Below are positions 51,927 to 60,134 of a stretch of 64,000 nucleotides of DNA, piece after piece (the first letter of the stretch is position 1; each line of letters opens with the position of its first letter). The stretch is taken from assembly GCA_026710435.1 (NCBI GenBank), contig JAPOQZ010000166.1, forward strand, positions 1 to 64,000, given 5' to 3'. The position numbers and the translations under genes are program-made. The stretch is from a bacterium. Its GTDB lineage: Bacteria > Actinomycetota > Acidimicrobiia > Spongiisociales > Spongiisociaceae. The notes below the pieces were generated by a model that ran no database searches, was not told the origin of the DNA, and saw only the letters and a list, made by a program, of their open reading frames with translations.

Positions 51927-52861
51927 GCCGCCTTCTCCATTGCGCGTAGGCGCGCGCTGCGTGATCGCGGGTTGCCGGCCACTTCGTCGGGCCGCGGACG
52001 CATCGGTCGCCGGGTCAAGACCACGAGTTCCACCGGAGGCGGGACCGGCAGGGTAGGGCCGGGGGACCGGCCCTCACCATGGCGGAACCGATGCTTGACC
52101 AGCCGGTCCTCAAGAGAGTGGTATGAGATCACCACGCATCGGCCACCCGGCCGCAGCAACCGTATCCCTTGATCCAACCCCGACGACAGGGCTTCCATCT
52201 CACCGTTCACCGCCATCCTCAGAGCCTGAAAGGTCCGGCGCGCAGGATGGCCCCCCGATCGTCGGGTCGCCGCAGGAATCGCCTCCTTGACTACTCGGGA
52301 CAAGTGGCCGGTGGAGGTAATCGGACGGGCCCGTTCTATCGCCTTCGACACACGGTGAGCGAACCGTTCCTCACCGAGAGTGCGGATGACCCGTGCGAGG
52401 TCGGAGACACCTGCCCGGTTGACCAGCTCGGACGCAGCGGCTGACGCGTCCGGTCCCATACGCATGTCGAGCGGACCATCGTTACGGTAAGAGAAGCCCC
52501 GTAGGGGCTCATCCAACTGGTGGCTGGATACACCAAGGTCGAACAGCACACCCGAGATCTCGCCGATTCCTCGCATCCTCAGGATCGCCTCCAGGTCGGT
52601 GAAGTTGCCGACTGCTAGATCAAGCCTGGCGTGACCGGCAGCCCTACTGATTGCGTCCGGATCCCGATCGATGCCCACGACTCGTACGTCGCCGGGTAAC
52701 GTTTCCAGTAGAGCAGTAGAATGACCGCCGCCTCCATAGGTCGCGTCAACCAGAACCCCGCCTGCGATGCAACGAAACAGGTCGACCACCTCCTCCAGCA
52801 TCACAGGCATGTGAAAGGGCCGCCGATTCGCGGTATATTCAGCACCCGTAACCTGACTCAT
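51923..52861 (-). CDS. rsmH: 16S rRNA m4C1402 methyltransferase
   Basis: About 312 residues. HMPVMLEEVVDLF, the SAM site VDATYGGGGHSTALLE, GVLFDLGVSSHQLDEPLRGFS, RTFQALRMAVNGEMEAL and the C-terminal CVVISYHSLEDRLVKHRFR are diagnostic of RsmH/MraW. It methylates N4 of C1402 in 16S rRNA. ATG at 52861 is chosen; the frame runs on to an ATG at 52921. Both the chosen start and its GGGGGG ribosome binding site lie inside a long inverted repeat. Confidence 0.95.
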   Translation of the reverse strand: MSQVTGAEYTANRRPFHMPVMLEEVVDLFRCIAGGVLVDATYGGGGHSTALLETLPGDVRVVGIDRDPDAISRAAGHARLDLAVGNFTDLEAILRMRGIGEISGVLFDLGVSSHQLDEPLRGFSYRNDGPLDMRMGPDASAAASELVNRAGVSDLARVIRTLGEERFAHRVSKAIERARPITSTGHLSRVVKEAIPAATRRSGGHPARRTFQALRMAVNGEMEALSSGLDQGIRLLRPGGRCVVISYHSLEDRLVKHRFRHGEGRSPGPTLPVPPPVELVVLTRRPMRPRPDEVAGNPRSRSARLRAMEKAA

Positions 52862-52947
52862 TGCCAGCCCCCCGGTTGTTGTTCCACCAAGTAGAAAGCG
52901 GGCGGAGTAGGGGCAATCCATTTGGTCTCCGGGGGGCTGGCAATGAG
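52857..52947 (-). promoter_or_regulatory. Perfect 19-bp inverted repeat over the rsmH start
   Basis: The arms are 52857-52875 and 52929-52947, each the exact reverse complement of the other (CTCATTGCCAGCCCCCCGG on the plus strand for the first), separated by 53 nt. On the transcript the second arm contains the GGGGGG ribosome binding site and ATG of rsmH. The stem would be very stable and would hide the start. It fills most of the mraZ-rsmH gap. Confidence 0.75.
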
Positions 52948-52980
52948 CAGGTCATTGACAACGTTTACTTCTATGTCCTG

Positions 52981-53412
52981 TCAGATGCCGAAATCAGAGA
53001 ATGCCTCCTCGATGTTCGAGTAGTAGTTGTCGGCCTCCGCGTCGTACTGGTCCCAAGCCGATGAGTCCCAGATCTCGGCGCGTTCTTCTACACCTATGAC
53101 CGCGACCTCCCGGTCGAGACCTGCGTAGTCCCGTAGGCGCACCGGGACCTGAATCCGGCCCGCTGCGTCGAGTTCCTGGTCGATCGCTCCGGCAAAGAAG
53201 GCTCTCGTGAGTCGACGGGCCCTCGCATCGGTGCGCGGAAGCTGCCGGTATTTCTCGGCCTCTTCTTCCCACCGGTCCATCGGAAATACGTAGAGACACC
53301 GTTCCTGGCCCTTGGTGACGACGCATCCGCGTGACAGCCTCTCCCGGAAACGAGCCGGGAGAACCAGCCGTCCTTTCTTGTCCACCGTATGGCGGTATTG
53401 CCCGAGAAACAC
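52981..53412 (-). CDS. mraZ: MraZ transcriptional regulator
   Basis: A 143-residue protein with two SpoVT-AbrB domains: FLGQYRHTVDKKGRLVLPARFRE at the start and AIDQELDAAGRIQVPVRLRDYAG in the second half (each with the D-x-K/AGR motif). MraZ binds repeats upstream of its own gene and controls the dcw operon. Starts with GTG at 53412. It is the first gene of the cluster, 119 nt before rsmH. Confidence 0.95.
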   Translation of the reverse strand: MFLGQYRHTVDKKGRLVLPARFRERLSRGCVVTKGQERCLYVFPMDRWEEEAEKYRQLPRTDARARRLTRAFFAGAIDQELDAAGRIQVPVRLRDYAGLDREVAVIGVEERAEIWDSSAWDQYDAEADNYYSNIEEAFSDFGI

Positions 53413-53469
53413 CGGAACTCTCTACTTCCAAGTACCGAAACCAGCGCAGCATCAGATGTTGATCCTATG

Positions 53470-53494
53470 ACCCACTTTAGCCCACTTCATTCCA
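53470..53494 (-). promoter_or_regulatory. MraZ-binding repeats
   Basis: On the coding strand three boxes, TGGAA, TGGGC and TGGGT, follow one another at exact 10-bp spacing, ending 58 nt before the mraZ start. TGGGN repeats with 10-bp period are the known MraZ operator. A TACTATAGT -10-like element lies just upstream (about 53506-53514). Confidence 0.7.
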
Positions 53495-53514
53495 TTTCGT
53501 GACACTATAGTAGC

Positions 53515-53804
53515 TCATCCCTACCCCGGGGTCGGATCAAGGCACCGGTCTCCCTTCGATGATTCTCGTATCGAAAGTGGTTGTTCACACCTACCGATAG
53601 CAGTAGAACACGATTGACTATCACAAACAAGTAGGCCCTCGAGGCTGAACCCGATGCCTTCGATGGCCAGGAATCAGGTGGAAGACGATTCCCAGTCGGC
53701 ATCGCTATAGTGGGAAATCGGAACGGGACACCGCCGGTGCGGCGGACGGGAAGGTCAACCTTGCCGGGCTCCATGCCCATTCCGACCGGCATGGGAGAGC
53801 CAAG
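53515..53804. other. Divergent intergenic region, mraZ / Fur-family gene
   Basis: No reading frame is convincing. A TATAGT hexamer (plus strand, 53706-53711) could serve the Fur-family gene but has no good -35 partner. No Fur-box-like palindrome was recognised. Confidence 0.4.
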
Positions 53805-54242
53805 GTGCATCCGAAGATCGATGAGCAAGTCGAATCGCGACTAGCCGAGTCGGATATCCGGTACACGAGAGGAAGACGGCAGGTGGTCGAAGCCCTCGCG
53901 AAAGCCGAAGGACCGAGATCAGCGTCCGACTTGCACAGCGACCTCGACCGGGATCTCCCGCTCTCTTCGCTGTACCGGTCCCTCTCGGTATTGACCGAAG
54001 CGGACGTACTGGCACCGCATCACGGGAATGGCCGGATAGTACGTTACGAACTGGCTGAGTGGCTGGTTGGGCACCATCACCACACAAGATGCGAGATCTG
54101 CGGCTCGATCGATGACATCGAACTGTCGAAGGAGTCCGAGACTGCGCTTGTAGAGATGGTGTCGTCCGCCACGGTTGCTCGGCACTTCGTAGCCACCGGG
54201 CACTCACTGGAGATCGTCGGTCGCTGTAGGCCCTGTTCGTAA
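53805..54242 (+). CDS. Fur-family metal-dependent repressor
   Basis: A 145-residue Fur/Zur/PerR-family protein. The winged helix spans RYTRGRRQVVEAL to LYRSLSVLTEADVL, and the metal region has HHHHTRCEICG. A second Cys pair is C-terminal (GRCRPC), making the structural CxxC...CxxC zinc site. Which metal or peroxide it senses cannot be told. GTG at 53805 is chosen, with GGGAG upstream. It is divergent from mraZ. Confidence 0.9.
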   Translation: MHPKIDEQVESRLAESDIRYTRGRRQVVEALAKAEGPRSASDLHSDLDRDLPLSSLYRSLSVLTEADVLAPHHGNGRIVRYELAEWLVGHHHHTRCEICGSIDDIELSKESETALVEMVSSATVARHFVATGHSLEIVGRCRPCS

Positions 54243-54704
54243 TCTTCGGGGAACTCCACCGGCCCACACGAACCCCTTATGAAGACCTCGGGCGAGAGGC
54301 GATAGTCGGAGTCCTGGGCCCCTGACCTGTAACCGGGTCGTTTCGATATCCCATCCTGGACCTGAATGGGTGAGCGGATAGGCGGGCACGACCTCCGCCA
54401 CCTGCAGACCGGACGCCGTTCGAACGCAGGAACCGCCGGTCGCATGCAGGGCGCCGCAAACCGTCGCAGCCACCCCCAAACCCAGGCGAGCATCGCTCGC
54501 TGAACCGACGGGCCGACGCACCTTGCAGTATTGCGGTTGAGACGGCCTGCACAGGGCGGTCGTCAGGACCTATGAAGGATCAGCTCGCTGACATGTGTAG
54601 ACAATCGTTATACAACGCCCAAGACGTATCAATCACCATCGAGGGCAAGAAGACCTTCGGTCGAGCCGAGCTTGGTATCGTACTGATGTCGAAGCTGGAG
54701 AGGC
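54243..54704. other. Long intergenic stretch before the HNH gene
   Basis: Some 460 bp with no convincing gene on either strand. A family-3-like sequence with a TATGAAGA core (about 54258-54288) lies near the left end. At the right end CTGACA (about 54587) and TATACA, 15 nt apart, form a weak promoter candidate for the HNH gene. Confidence 0.4.
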
Positions 54705-55211
54705 GTGGCCGACAGAGCACTGGTTCTCAACGCAACGTACGAGCCGTTGTCGATCGTGACTGCCCGGCGGGCCGTTGTCCTTGTGCTGCGGGCTAAAGCA
54801 GACATCGTCGCAGTGGCCGACCACAACTGGCATAGCGCCGAACGTACCTTCGAGGTGCCATCGGTGATTCGGCTGCGTAACTACGTCAAGGTGCCCTACC
54901 ACCGGCGGGTACCGCTCACCCGGACCGCGGTATTCGCACGCGACAGCCACCGGTGCCAGTACTGCCGAGCCCCGGCCGAGAGTCTGGACCATGTCGTCCC
55001 GAAGGCCCGCGGAGGGCAACACACTTGGGAGAACGTGGTGGCTTGTTGCCGCCGATGCAATGTCCGGAAGGGAAGCCGGCTGCCGGACCAGGCTGGCTTG
55101 AAGCTCACCAGGACTCCTGTCACACCCACCTACCAGGGTTGGTTGTACGCGGCGCTGGGAAAGTCGCGCGACCCGCGATGGGTCCCCTACCTACTGGCAG
55201 AACCGGCTTGA
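54705..55211 (+). CDS. HNH endonuclease-family protein
   Basis: A 168-residue protein of an actinobacterial HNH group. The N-terminus (ALVLNATYEPLSIVTARRAVVLVL) is conserved in the group. The HNH/zinc module has RCQYC, SLDHVVPKARGG with the catalytic His, TWENVVACCRRCN and KGSR. Proteins of this type cut DNA non-specifically or act in repair and recombination; the target is unknown. GTG at 54705. It is apparently a single-gene unit. Confidence 0.9.
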   Translation: MADRALVLNATYEPLSIVTARRAVVLVLRAKADIVAVADHNWHSAERTFEVPSVIRLRNYVKVPYHRRVPLTRTAVFARDSHRCQYCRAPAESLDHVVPKARGGQHTWENVVACCRRCNVRKGSRLPDQAGLKLTRTPVTPTYQGWLYAALGKSRDPRWVPYLLAEPA

Positions 55212-55249
55212 CGGTCTGTGGCCACTTGCCGGTTACGAGTGGCAGGACG

Positions 55250-55301
55250 CTGCTGCGGTTGATGCGGTGGGTGTGCCTGGAACATGAGGAGTCAGGGCTA
55301 G
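55250..55301 (+). repeat. Family-2 repeat, truncated copy
   Basis: Only the right end is recognisable: GGTGGGTGTGCCTGGAACAT, then GAGGAGTCAGGGCTAG, closely matching the right end of 33226-33346. It lies between the HNH and thioredoxin-fold genes. Confidence 0.6.
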
Positions 55302-55346
55302 CCGCTACCCTTCACGTCACCTGTCCGCAACACGGGAGTTTCGAAT

Positions 55347-55919
55347 ATGGCTGTTGAGAAGTCCACAATGCTTGCGCTGGGGACTTCCGCCCCTGACTTC
55401 GACTTGATCGATACGGTGACGGGCAAGAACGTCCGCCTCGGCGACATGGCGAGCCGCAAGGCACTGGTCATCATCTTCCTCTGTAATCACTGCCCCTTCG
55501 TGGTGCATATCCAGGAGGGCTTGGTCGCCTTCGCAAATGACTACGCGGAGTCGGATACCTCCATCGTGAGCATAAGTTCCAACGATGCAGTCACCTATCC
55601 CGACGATGCTCCCGAACGTCTGGCCGCAGTGGCCCGTGACCGCGGATACAGATTCCCGGTGCTCTACGACGAGACCCAAGAAGTCGCCAAAGCCTACACC
55701 GCGGCATGCACTCCGGACTTCTTCCTGTTCGGACCGGACCGCAAGCTCGCGTATCGCGGACGGTTCGATGATTCGCGGCCCGGATCGGGAGTGCCGGTCA
55801 CGGGCACGGATCTGCGGGCTGCCCTGGATGCGGTACTCGAGGACCGACCCGTGCATCTCGAACAGTATCCCTCGATGGGCTGCTCTATCAAGTGGGAGCC
55901 CGGCAACGAACCCTATTGA
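55347..55919 (+). CDS. Thioredoxin-fold (AhpC/TSA-like) protein with CxxC
   Basis: A 190-residue redox protein. LGTSAPDFDLIDTVTGKNVRLGDMA is the usual start of the fold, LCNHCPFV is the CxxC active site at the head of the first helix, and the cis-Pro loop is CTPDFFLFG. The C-terminal PSMGCSIKW adds a third region with Cys. Related proteins occur widely as thiol peroxidase or reductase-like proteins of uncertain substrate. No signal peptide is seen, so it is cytoplasmic. Confidence 0.9.
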   Translation: MAVEKSTMLALGTSAPDFDLIDTVTGKNVRLGDMASRKALVIIFLCNHCPFVVHIQEGLVAFANDYAESDTSIVSISSNDAVTYPDDAPERLAAVARDRGYRFPVLYDETQEVAKAYTAACTPDFFLFGPDRKLAYRGRFDDSRPGSGVPVTGTDLRAALDAVLEDRPVHLEQYPSMGCSIKWEPGNEPY

Positions 55920-56212
55920 TCGCGGTGGCCCACGGCCGCTCGCATCCGGTTGACAAGTCCAAGAAGTGGGGTTTGGGGGTCGTTTTCCTGCGAGTATCGC
56001 TCCGTCACCCCGCCTTGGCGGGGGAGGCGGTCCGTATGGCCCTGGCAACTGCTGCTCCCAAGTGGTTTCTCAGGTTCCCGTTCCTTCCTAGCCCCGAGCC
56101 GCGCTACCGGGACTGGCGCTTGCAGACCGCCTACAAGAACCCCGACGGCCAACCTTCACCGAGAGAGATCGAGGAGTTCCTGCGCTGGCGGCGCGGGCTG
56201 CGACGGATCTAG
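55892..56212 (+). CDS. Conserved small actinobacterial protein (PFLPxPxP type)
   Basis: The C-terminal 70 residues contain SLRHPALAGEAVRMAL, FPFLPSPEPRYRDWRLQTAY and EIEEFLRWRRGLR. This resembles a short protein I associate with many actinobacterial genomes, in which a proline-rich turn precedes YxRWRLxTAY. Function is unknown. The start is uncertain: the ATG at 55892 overlaps the previous gene by 28 nt, and GTG at 55925 or TTG at 55973 would remove the unconserved N-terminus. Confidence 0.65.
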   Translation: MGARQRTLLIAVAHGRSHPVDKSKKWGLGVVFLRVSLRHPALAGEAVRMALATAAPKWFLRFPFLPSPEPRYRDWRLQTAYKNPDGQPSPREIEEFLRWRRGLRRI

Positions 56213-56582
56213 CCCCGACGCTCTATACGCGGGGTTGTCCGAGCGAACGCGCAGCTGCCGGCAGACTCCTGACCCGGGAGGACGGCGGACTCGACTGGCC
56301 CGTCAACTCGAGCGCGACCCTCATCGGTAGGTTGAACTCGAGAGAAGCTGCAGACACAGGCTGTGACGTGGCCCTTCATGGGTGCGTGTATCCGCAAGAA
56401 AAGAAGAGTCAGGTCTCGTCGCCTTGGAAGCTCCAGCCAAGAAATGTCGCGGATAGCTGCTCACCTCGAGAACCAGTGACTGCGACGGACAAGTTTGTGG
56501 CTGCGAGCGGCGGCTCTCTACGTTGGGGCGGCCTACGGTCTTGCAGATGATGGCGGCCGTGTCCCGCCTATCCGCGCATCCT
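56213..56582. other. Intergenic stretch with a degenerate repeat trace
   Basis: No convincing gene. A faint family-2-like trace (GTGACGTGG, then AGAAGAGTCAGG, about 56364-56414) is present. Confidence 0.35.
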
Positions 56583-57083
56583 CTATCCGGTAGCGGCTTG
56601 GACCTTACGGCTGACTTCTTCCCGGCTTCCTTTCACAAAGCCAAGAAAGCGGTCCCGATCGAGTTCGAAGAGGGTGCGATCCTCCTCGACGTTGCGCGTG
56701 ATCTTGTCCAACTCCACGAAGAAGGCGAGTTGGCCCTCACGCAGGGCGTCCAGCAATTGGTCGTCGTCGTCGCCGGTGATGGTGAAAATCGACGCGCCGT
56801 CGGTGACCAGCTTCACATCTCCCGGATCGACACCGTTACGACGAAAGTAGTTCCAGGCTCGCCTGATCCTCTGCAACGACATCCCATTGTCCTTGAGGCT
56901 CCTGATTGCCCGCAGGATGACCAGATCCCTGAAGGAATACACGCGCCGCACGCCTGGTCGTCCCCCTGTTGCTTGGATCGAGGGTTGGATCAGCCGAACG
57001 TTATCCCAATAGCGTAGTTGGGATGGGGTGCATCCAGTCAACCTCGATGCCTGGTCAGTCGTGAAGCCTTCCTGCAAGATCAT
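56583..57083 (-). CDS. MerR-family transcriptional regulator
   Basis: A 166-residue protein with an N-terminal MerR winged helix: TTDQASRLTGCTPSQLRYWDNVRLIQP, then RRVYSFRDLVILRAIRSLKDNGMSLQRIRRAW. The C-terminal part has an acidic DGASIFTITGDDDDQLLDAL stretch and ends in a charged helix; no metal-binding cysteine pair is seen, so a metal-sensing role is unlikely. The ribosome binding site GAGGGG is the arm of a small hairpin. It probably controls unlinked genes or itself. Confidence 0.85.
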   Translation of the reverse strand: MILQEGFTTDQASRLTGCTPSQLRYWDNVRLIQPSIQATGGRPGVRRVYSFRDLVILRAIRSLKDNGMSLQRIRRAWNYFRRNGVDPGDVKLVTDGASIFTITGDDDDQLLDALREGQLAFFVELDKITRNVEEDRTLFELDRDRFLGFVKGSREEVSRKVQAATG

Positions 57084-57085
57084 CT

Positions 57086-57104
57086 CCCCTCCGACTCAGA
57101 GGGG
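57086..57104 (-). promoter_or_regulatory. Hairpin masking the MerR-gene ribosome binding site
   Basis: CCCCTC and GAGGGG form a 6-bp stem with a 7-nt loop immediately before the ATG. The GAGGGG arm is the ribosome binding site. Confidence 0.45.
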
Positions 57105-57243
57105 TGCGTCGGCACACCCCGAGTTGGCTACGGATCTCCTCCCGTTTTGCCCGCAGGCATTGTACAGGCCCGCTCGGAGGGAAGTGTATTCCCGGTCCAG
57201 CCCTCTCCGTCCGGGCACGGTCAATCCTAATGGGACTGAACCG

Positions 57244-57582
57244 TCAACGGCGGAATCGCCAGCGGGAGTTTCTCGCGCTCGATAGGAAATCCCTGTAGGC
57301 ACGGCTTGGCTCGCTACCCGATCCCTGCCGTAACTGGACCAGCGCGGTCACCGAGACAACCATCAGGACGAAGCCGGCCAACGCCAGCACGGTCCCTACC
57401 CCCTCCAGCCAGAACGTGCCGAGCAGAGTCAGGCCGATCGCGAATCCTGCAACCGGAAGACGTTGGAAACGCGGACCCGGTTGGTAGAGGGAGGAAGCCT
57501 TACGCTCGAACTCAGGATCCTCTACCCGGAACTGCCGTTCGATCTCTTCGAGTATCTGGCGCTCCCGCTCGTTCAAAGGCAT
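57244..57582 (-). CDS. DUF3040 membrane protein
   Basis: A 112-residue protein of the actinobacterial DUF3040 family. It opens with LNEREREILEEIE-type sequence (PLNERERQILEEIERQF) followed by DPEF, and has two membrane segments (LPVAGFAIGLTLLGTF and GTVLALAGFVLMVVSVTALV) and a basic tail. Members are often near cell-division clusters; function is unknown. It is probably expressed separately from the MerR gene downstream. Confidence 0.88.
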   Translation of the reverse strand: MPLNERERQILEEIERQFRVEDPEFERKASSLYQPGPRFQRLPVAGFAIGLTLLGTFWLEGVGTVLALAGFVLMVVSVTALVQLRQGSGSEPSRAYRDFLSSARNSRWRFRR

Positions 57583-57979
57583 AGAAACCGCCCCGCCCTT
57601 CCGACCGCGACCTGATTATACGTACCTCTCAGGCAAACGCTAGCGAGAGTCCTCACCTCGGCGGCGTGCTCAAGAACGATCTCGCCCTGACTCTTCATCG
57701 TTTCGCTACGCACCACCCATGAAGGCCACTTCAAGCCTGCTTTCGCAGCTTGTCTCGCATGCACCCGCCAGGTGAAGCGCACTCGAGTCGGCCGGTTTGT
57801 CGAGTCCGCGCCGTCCGTGGTCATGGTCTGCCAACCGCCACCCGTTCGCTCGGACAAACCCAGCGCACGGAGAATCGGGAATCGCACGATTCGCTGCCAA
57901 GCAAGCTACGTGCCACAAGTCCTGCCGGATAGGGGTCAAACCCCTTGCACCGCGTTTGTCGACACCCTCCTCGATGGGA
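57583..57979. other. Intergenic stretch without a confident gene
   Basis: Reading frames here overlap one another on both strands, show no recognisable domain and lack good ribosome binding sites. AGGGGTCAAACCCCTTG (about 57935-57951) forms a short inverted repeat near the dinB end and may be its terminator. Confidence 0.35.
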
Positions 57980-59200
57980 CTACAACCCTCCGTCCCCGGG
58001 AGCGGGGACTCGATCCGGTGTCTCCGATCCGGGAGTGCGAAGCCGGGCCGGCACCACTGCCCCCCGCCCGAACTTCAACCGGATACTGTCCACCGTGTCC
58101 GACAGATCGTCCCAGCCCTCCCCTCCCTGGACTGAGAGTTGCCTCGGAGCATCCGCTCTCTGGAGTCCGCTCAACGCCACGCCGAGTAGCCGGACCGGGA
58201 ACTCACCCAGTCCGGACCGGTCGAGGAGCCGTCCACAGACCCGGTAGATATCGCGCGCGACGTCAGTGCTCGCCGGGAGGGTCTCGGAACGGGTGACGGT
58301 AGTGAAGTCGGGAAGCCGGATCTTCAACGACACGGTCCGGCCCGCCAATCCGGCCCGGCGGAGTCGCCAGGCCACCCGGTCGCAATGCCTGAGCAATTCG
58401 GTTCTCAAGACTTCGGTGCCTTCGATGTCGTTCCCGTATGTCTGCTCGACGGAGATCGACTTCGCCCCGGTGTCCGGAGTCACAACCCGCTCGTCGACCC
58501 CATGCGCCAAGCGGTGGATTCGAGAAGCGCTTGCCTCTCCCAGGTGAAACCGGAGCAGGTTCAGCGGGACTTGGCCGAGTTCCCCGACCGTCTCGATCCC
58601 GATTGCGGCAAGCCTCTTACGCGTGGCTTTCCCGACACCCCACAACTCGTGCACAGGTAGCCTTTGGAGAAAGGCCTGTTCGGTACCTTCCCCGATGACA
58701 TGGATACCGTCGGGTTTTGCACGACCGGACGCCATCTTGGCCAGGTAGAGGGTGGTCGCGGCGCCAACGGAAGCCGGAAGTCCCACCCGGTTCCGTATCC
58801 TGGCTCGGATTGCCTCAGCCACTGTTGTGGCATCCCGGTAGTGCCTGCGGAGCCCACCGATGTCCAGGAAAGCCTCATCCATCGAAAGGCCTTCGACCCG
58901 CGGCGTGAAGTCCTCGAAGACAGCGAACACCTGCTCGGAGATCTCGCCGTAGCGTTCGTGGCGCGTCGGGACTACCGTCAGGCCCGGGCATAGACGCCTG
59001 GCAATACCCATGGGCATTGCTGAGTAGACTCCCGCCGCCCTCGCCTCGTAGGAAGCCGACGCCACCACCCCGCGCCGCCCGACTCCGCCGACGACCACCG
59101 GTCGGCCCCGCAACCGTTCGTCGTCGAGGCGCTCGACCTCAACGAAAAAGGCATCCATATCGACATGGAGTATCGGTTCGGTGATCCGGTGCTCCGGCAT
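57980..59200 (-). CDS. dinB: DNA polymerase IV
   Basis: A 406-residue Y-family translesion polymerase. HVDMDAFFVEVE (first catalytic Asp), VASASYEARAAGVYSAMP, and SMDEAFLDI (about residues 105-113, second acidic pair) form the palm; LWGVGKATRKRLAAIGIETVGEL is the helix-hairpin-helix thumb, and SISVEQTYGNDI opens the little finger. The tail is Pro/Gly-rich with no clear clamp-binding motif (the nearest is QRADAPRQLSV). It bypasses damaged bases. Confidence 0.95.
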   Translation of the reverse strand: MPEHRITEPILHVDMDAFFVEVERLDDERLRGRPVVVGGVGRRGVVASASYEARAAGVYSAMPMGIARRLCPGLTVVPTRHERYGEISEQVFAVFEDFTPRVEGLSMDEAFLDIGGLRRHYRDATTVAEAIRARIRNRVGLPASVGAATTLYLAKMASGRAKPDGIHVIGEGTEQAFLQRLPVHELWGVGKATRKRLAAIGIETVGELGQVPLNLLRFHLGEASASRIHRLAHGVDERVVTPDTGAKSISVEQTYGNDIEGTEVLRTELLRHCDRVAWRLRRAGLAGRTVSLKIRLPDFTTVTRSETLPASTDVARDIYRVCGRLLDRSGLGEFPVRLLGVALSGLQRADAPRQLSVQGGEGWDDLSDTVDSIRLKFGRGAVVPARLRTPGSETPDRVPAPGDGGL

Positions 59201-59229
59201 ACGCCTAACACTATCGAAACGGCCGTGAT

Positions 59230-59299
59230 CCCTGGTCAGACGCTCATATACAACCCCCGTTCGCCCGGTACTAGCCCCGGCGTGAAGAGCCGGGCCTAG
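59230..59299. repeat. Family-3 repeat with TGAAGA-loop hairpin
   Basis: CCCTGGTCAGACGCTCATA at the left matches the element at 60135-60207. At the right, CTAGCCCCGGC (59271-59281) and GCCGGGCCTAG (59289-59299) pair at 10 of 11 positions around the loop GTGAAGA. It lies between dinB and the phosphatase gene. Confidence 0.6.
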
Positions 59300-59362
59300 T
59301 TACCGGTGCCCAACTGCGGGCCTGTCGGCCGTGTCCCGGTTGCCGGCGGTTAGCCTGGCGGT

Positions 59363-60004
59363 GTGACTTCACTTGTGCATCTGGTGCGCCATGGCGAAGT
59401 GGAGAATCCGCGGAACCTCGTATATGCCGATCTGCCAGGATTCCACCTCAGCCGGCGTGGACAACGGGAAGCGGCCTGGACCGGAGACTTCCTGGCATCC
59501 CGGCCGATCGAGGCCGTGTATTCGTCTCCACTCGACCGGGCGATGGAAACAGCCTCGGTGATCGCCGGCTACCACGGTCTCGAACCGAAGCCTATTGACA
59601 GGCTCACAGAGTGGACACTCATGAACCGCTGGAAGGGCCTGCCGTGGATCGATCTCGATACCCACCGGCCCGGCGAACTCGAAAGGTATCTCAAGGATCC
59701 GACGCGGATGGATTTCGCCCCCGAGTCGTTGCAGGACCTTGCAGATAGGATTGCGCTGACGGTTGCAGGGTTGGCAAGTAGAAGTCCGGATGGTGAGATA
59801 GTGGCGGTCTCGCACCAGGACCCCATCCAAGCCGCTCGTCTGGTGCTAACCGGCCAACCCCTGAGTGACTTGCACTCGGCCAAACCTCACCACTGCGAGG
59901 CAATAAGCCTGGCTCCCGGGCGGCCTTGGTCGGAGACCGGTCGGATCGTCCCGGATATCCGACAGGAGCCATTAGGGGGCGCCACCCTCCCCCAGCACCC
60001 CTAG
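59363..60004 (+). CDS. Histidine-phosphatase-superfamily protein
   Basis: A 213-residue member of the phosphoglycerate-mutase-like fold. LVRHGEVENPRNLVYADLPGF contains the catalytic RHG with the phospho-accepting His, YSSPLDRAMETASVI the second Arg, and VSHQDPIQAARL the second catalytic His. TEWTLMNRWKGLPW is typical of an actinobacterial group (MSMEG_4193-like). The substrate is unknown. GTG start at 59363. The last bases overlap a family-2 repeat. Confidence 0.9.
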   Translation: MTSLVHLVRHGEVENPRNLVYADLPGFHLSRRGQREAAWTGDFLASRPIEAVYSSPLDRAMETASVIAGYHGLEPKPIDRLTEWTLMNRWKGLPWIDLDTHRPGELERYLKDPTRMDFAPESLQDLADRIALTVAGLASRSPDGEIVAVSHQDPIQAARLVLTGQPLSDLHSAKPHHCEAISLAPGRPWSETGRIVPDIRQEPLGGATLPQHP

Positions 60005-60118
60005 CCCCGATTCTTCGTGTTTCCAGACCCACCCTCGGCAGGATGCCATCTTGACCACACCATCACAACCGGGCCCGGCGTCACACGACGCGCGAAGGTC
60101 GCGCCGGATCGAGACGGG
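60001..60118 (-). repeat. Family-2 interspersed repeat, copy 3 (reverse)
   Basis: The reverse complement runs from CCCGTCTCGATCCGGCGCGA to CACGAAGAATCGGGGCTAG and aligns with 33226-33346 end to end. Its CTAG end coincides with the stop codon region of the phosphatase gene. Confidence 0.8.
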
Positions 60119-60134
60119 ACTATCGAACAGACAT

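Noticed and set aside
57573-58296. Opposed 104- and 174-residue frames around the dinB end
   Set aside because: They overlap each other and dinB, and lack domains and good ribosome binding sites.
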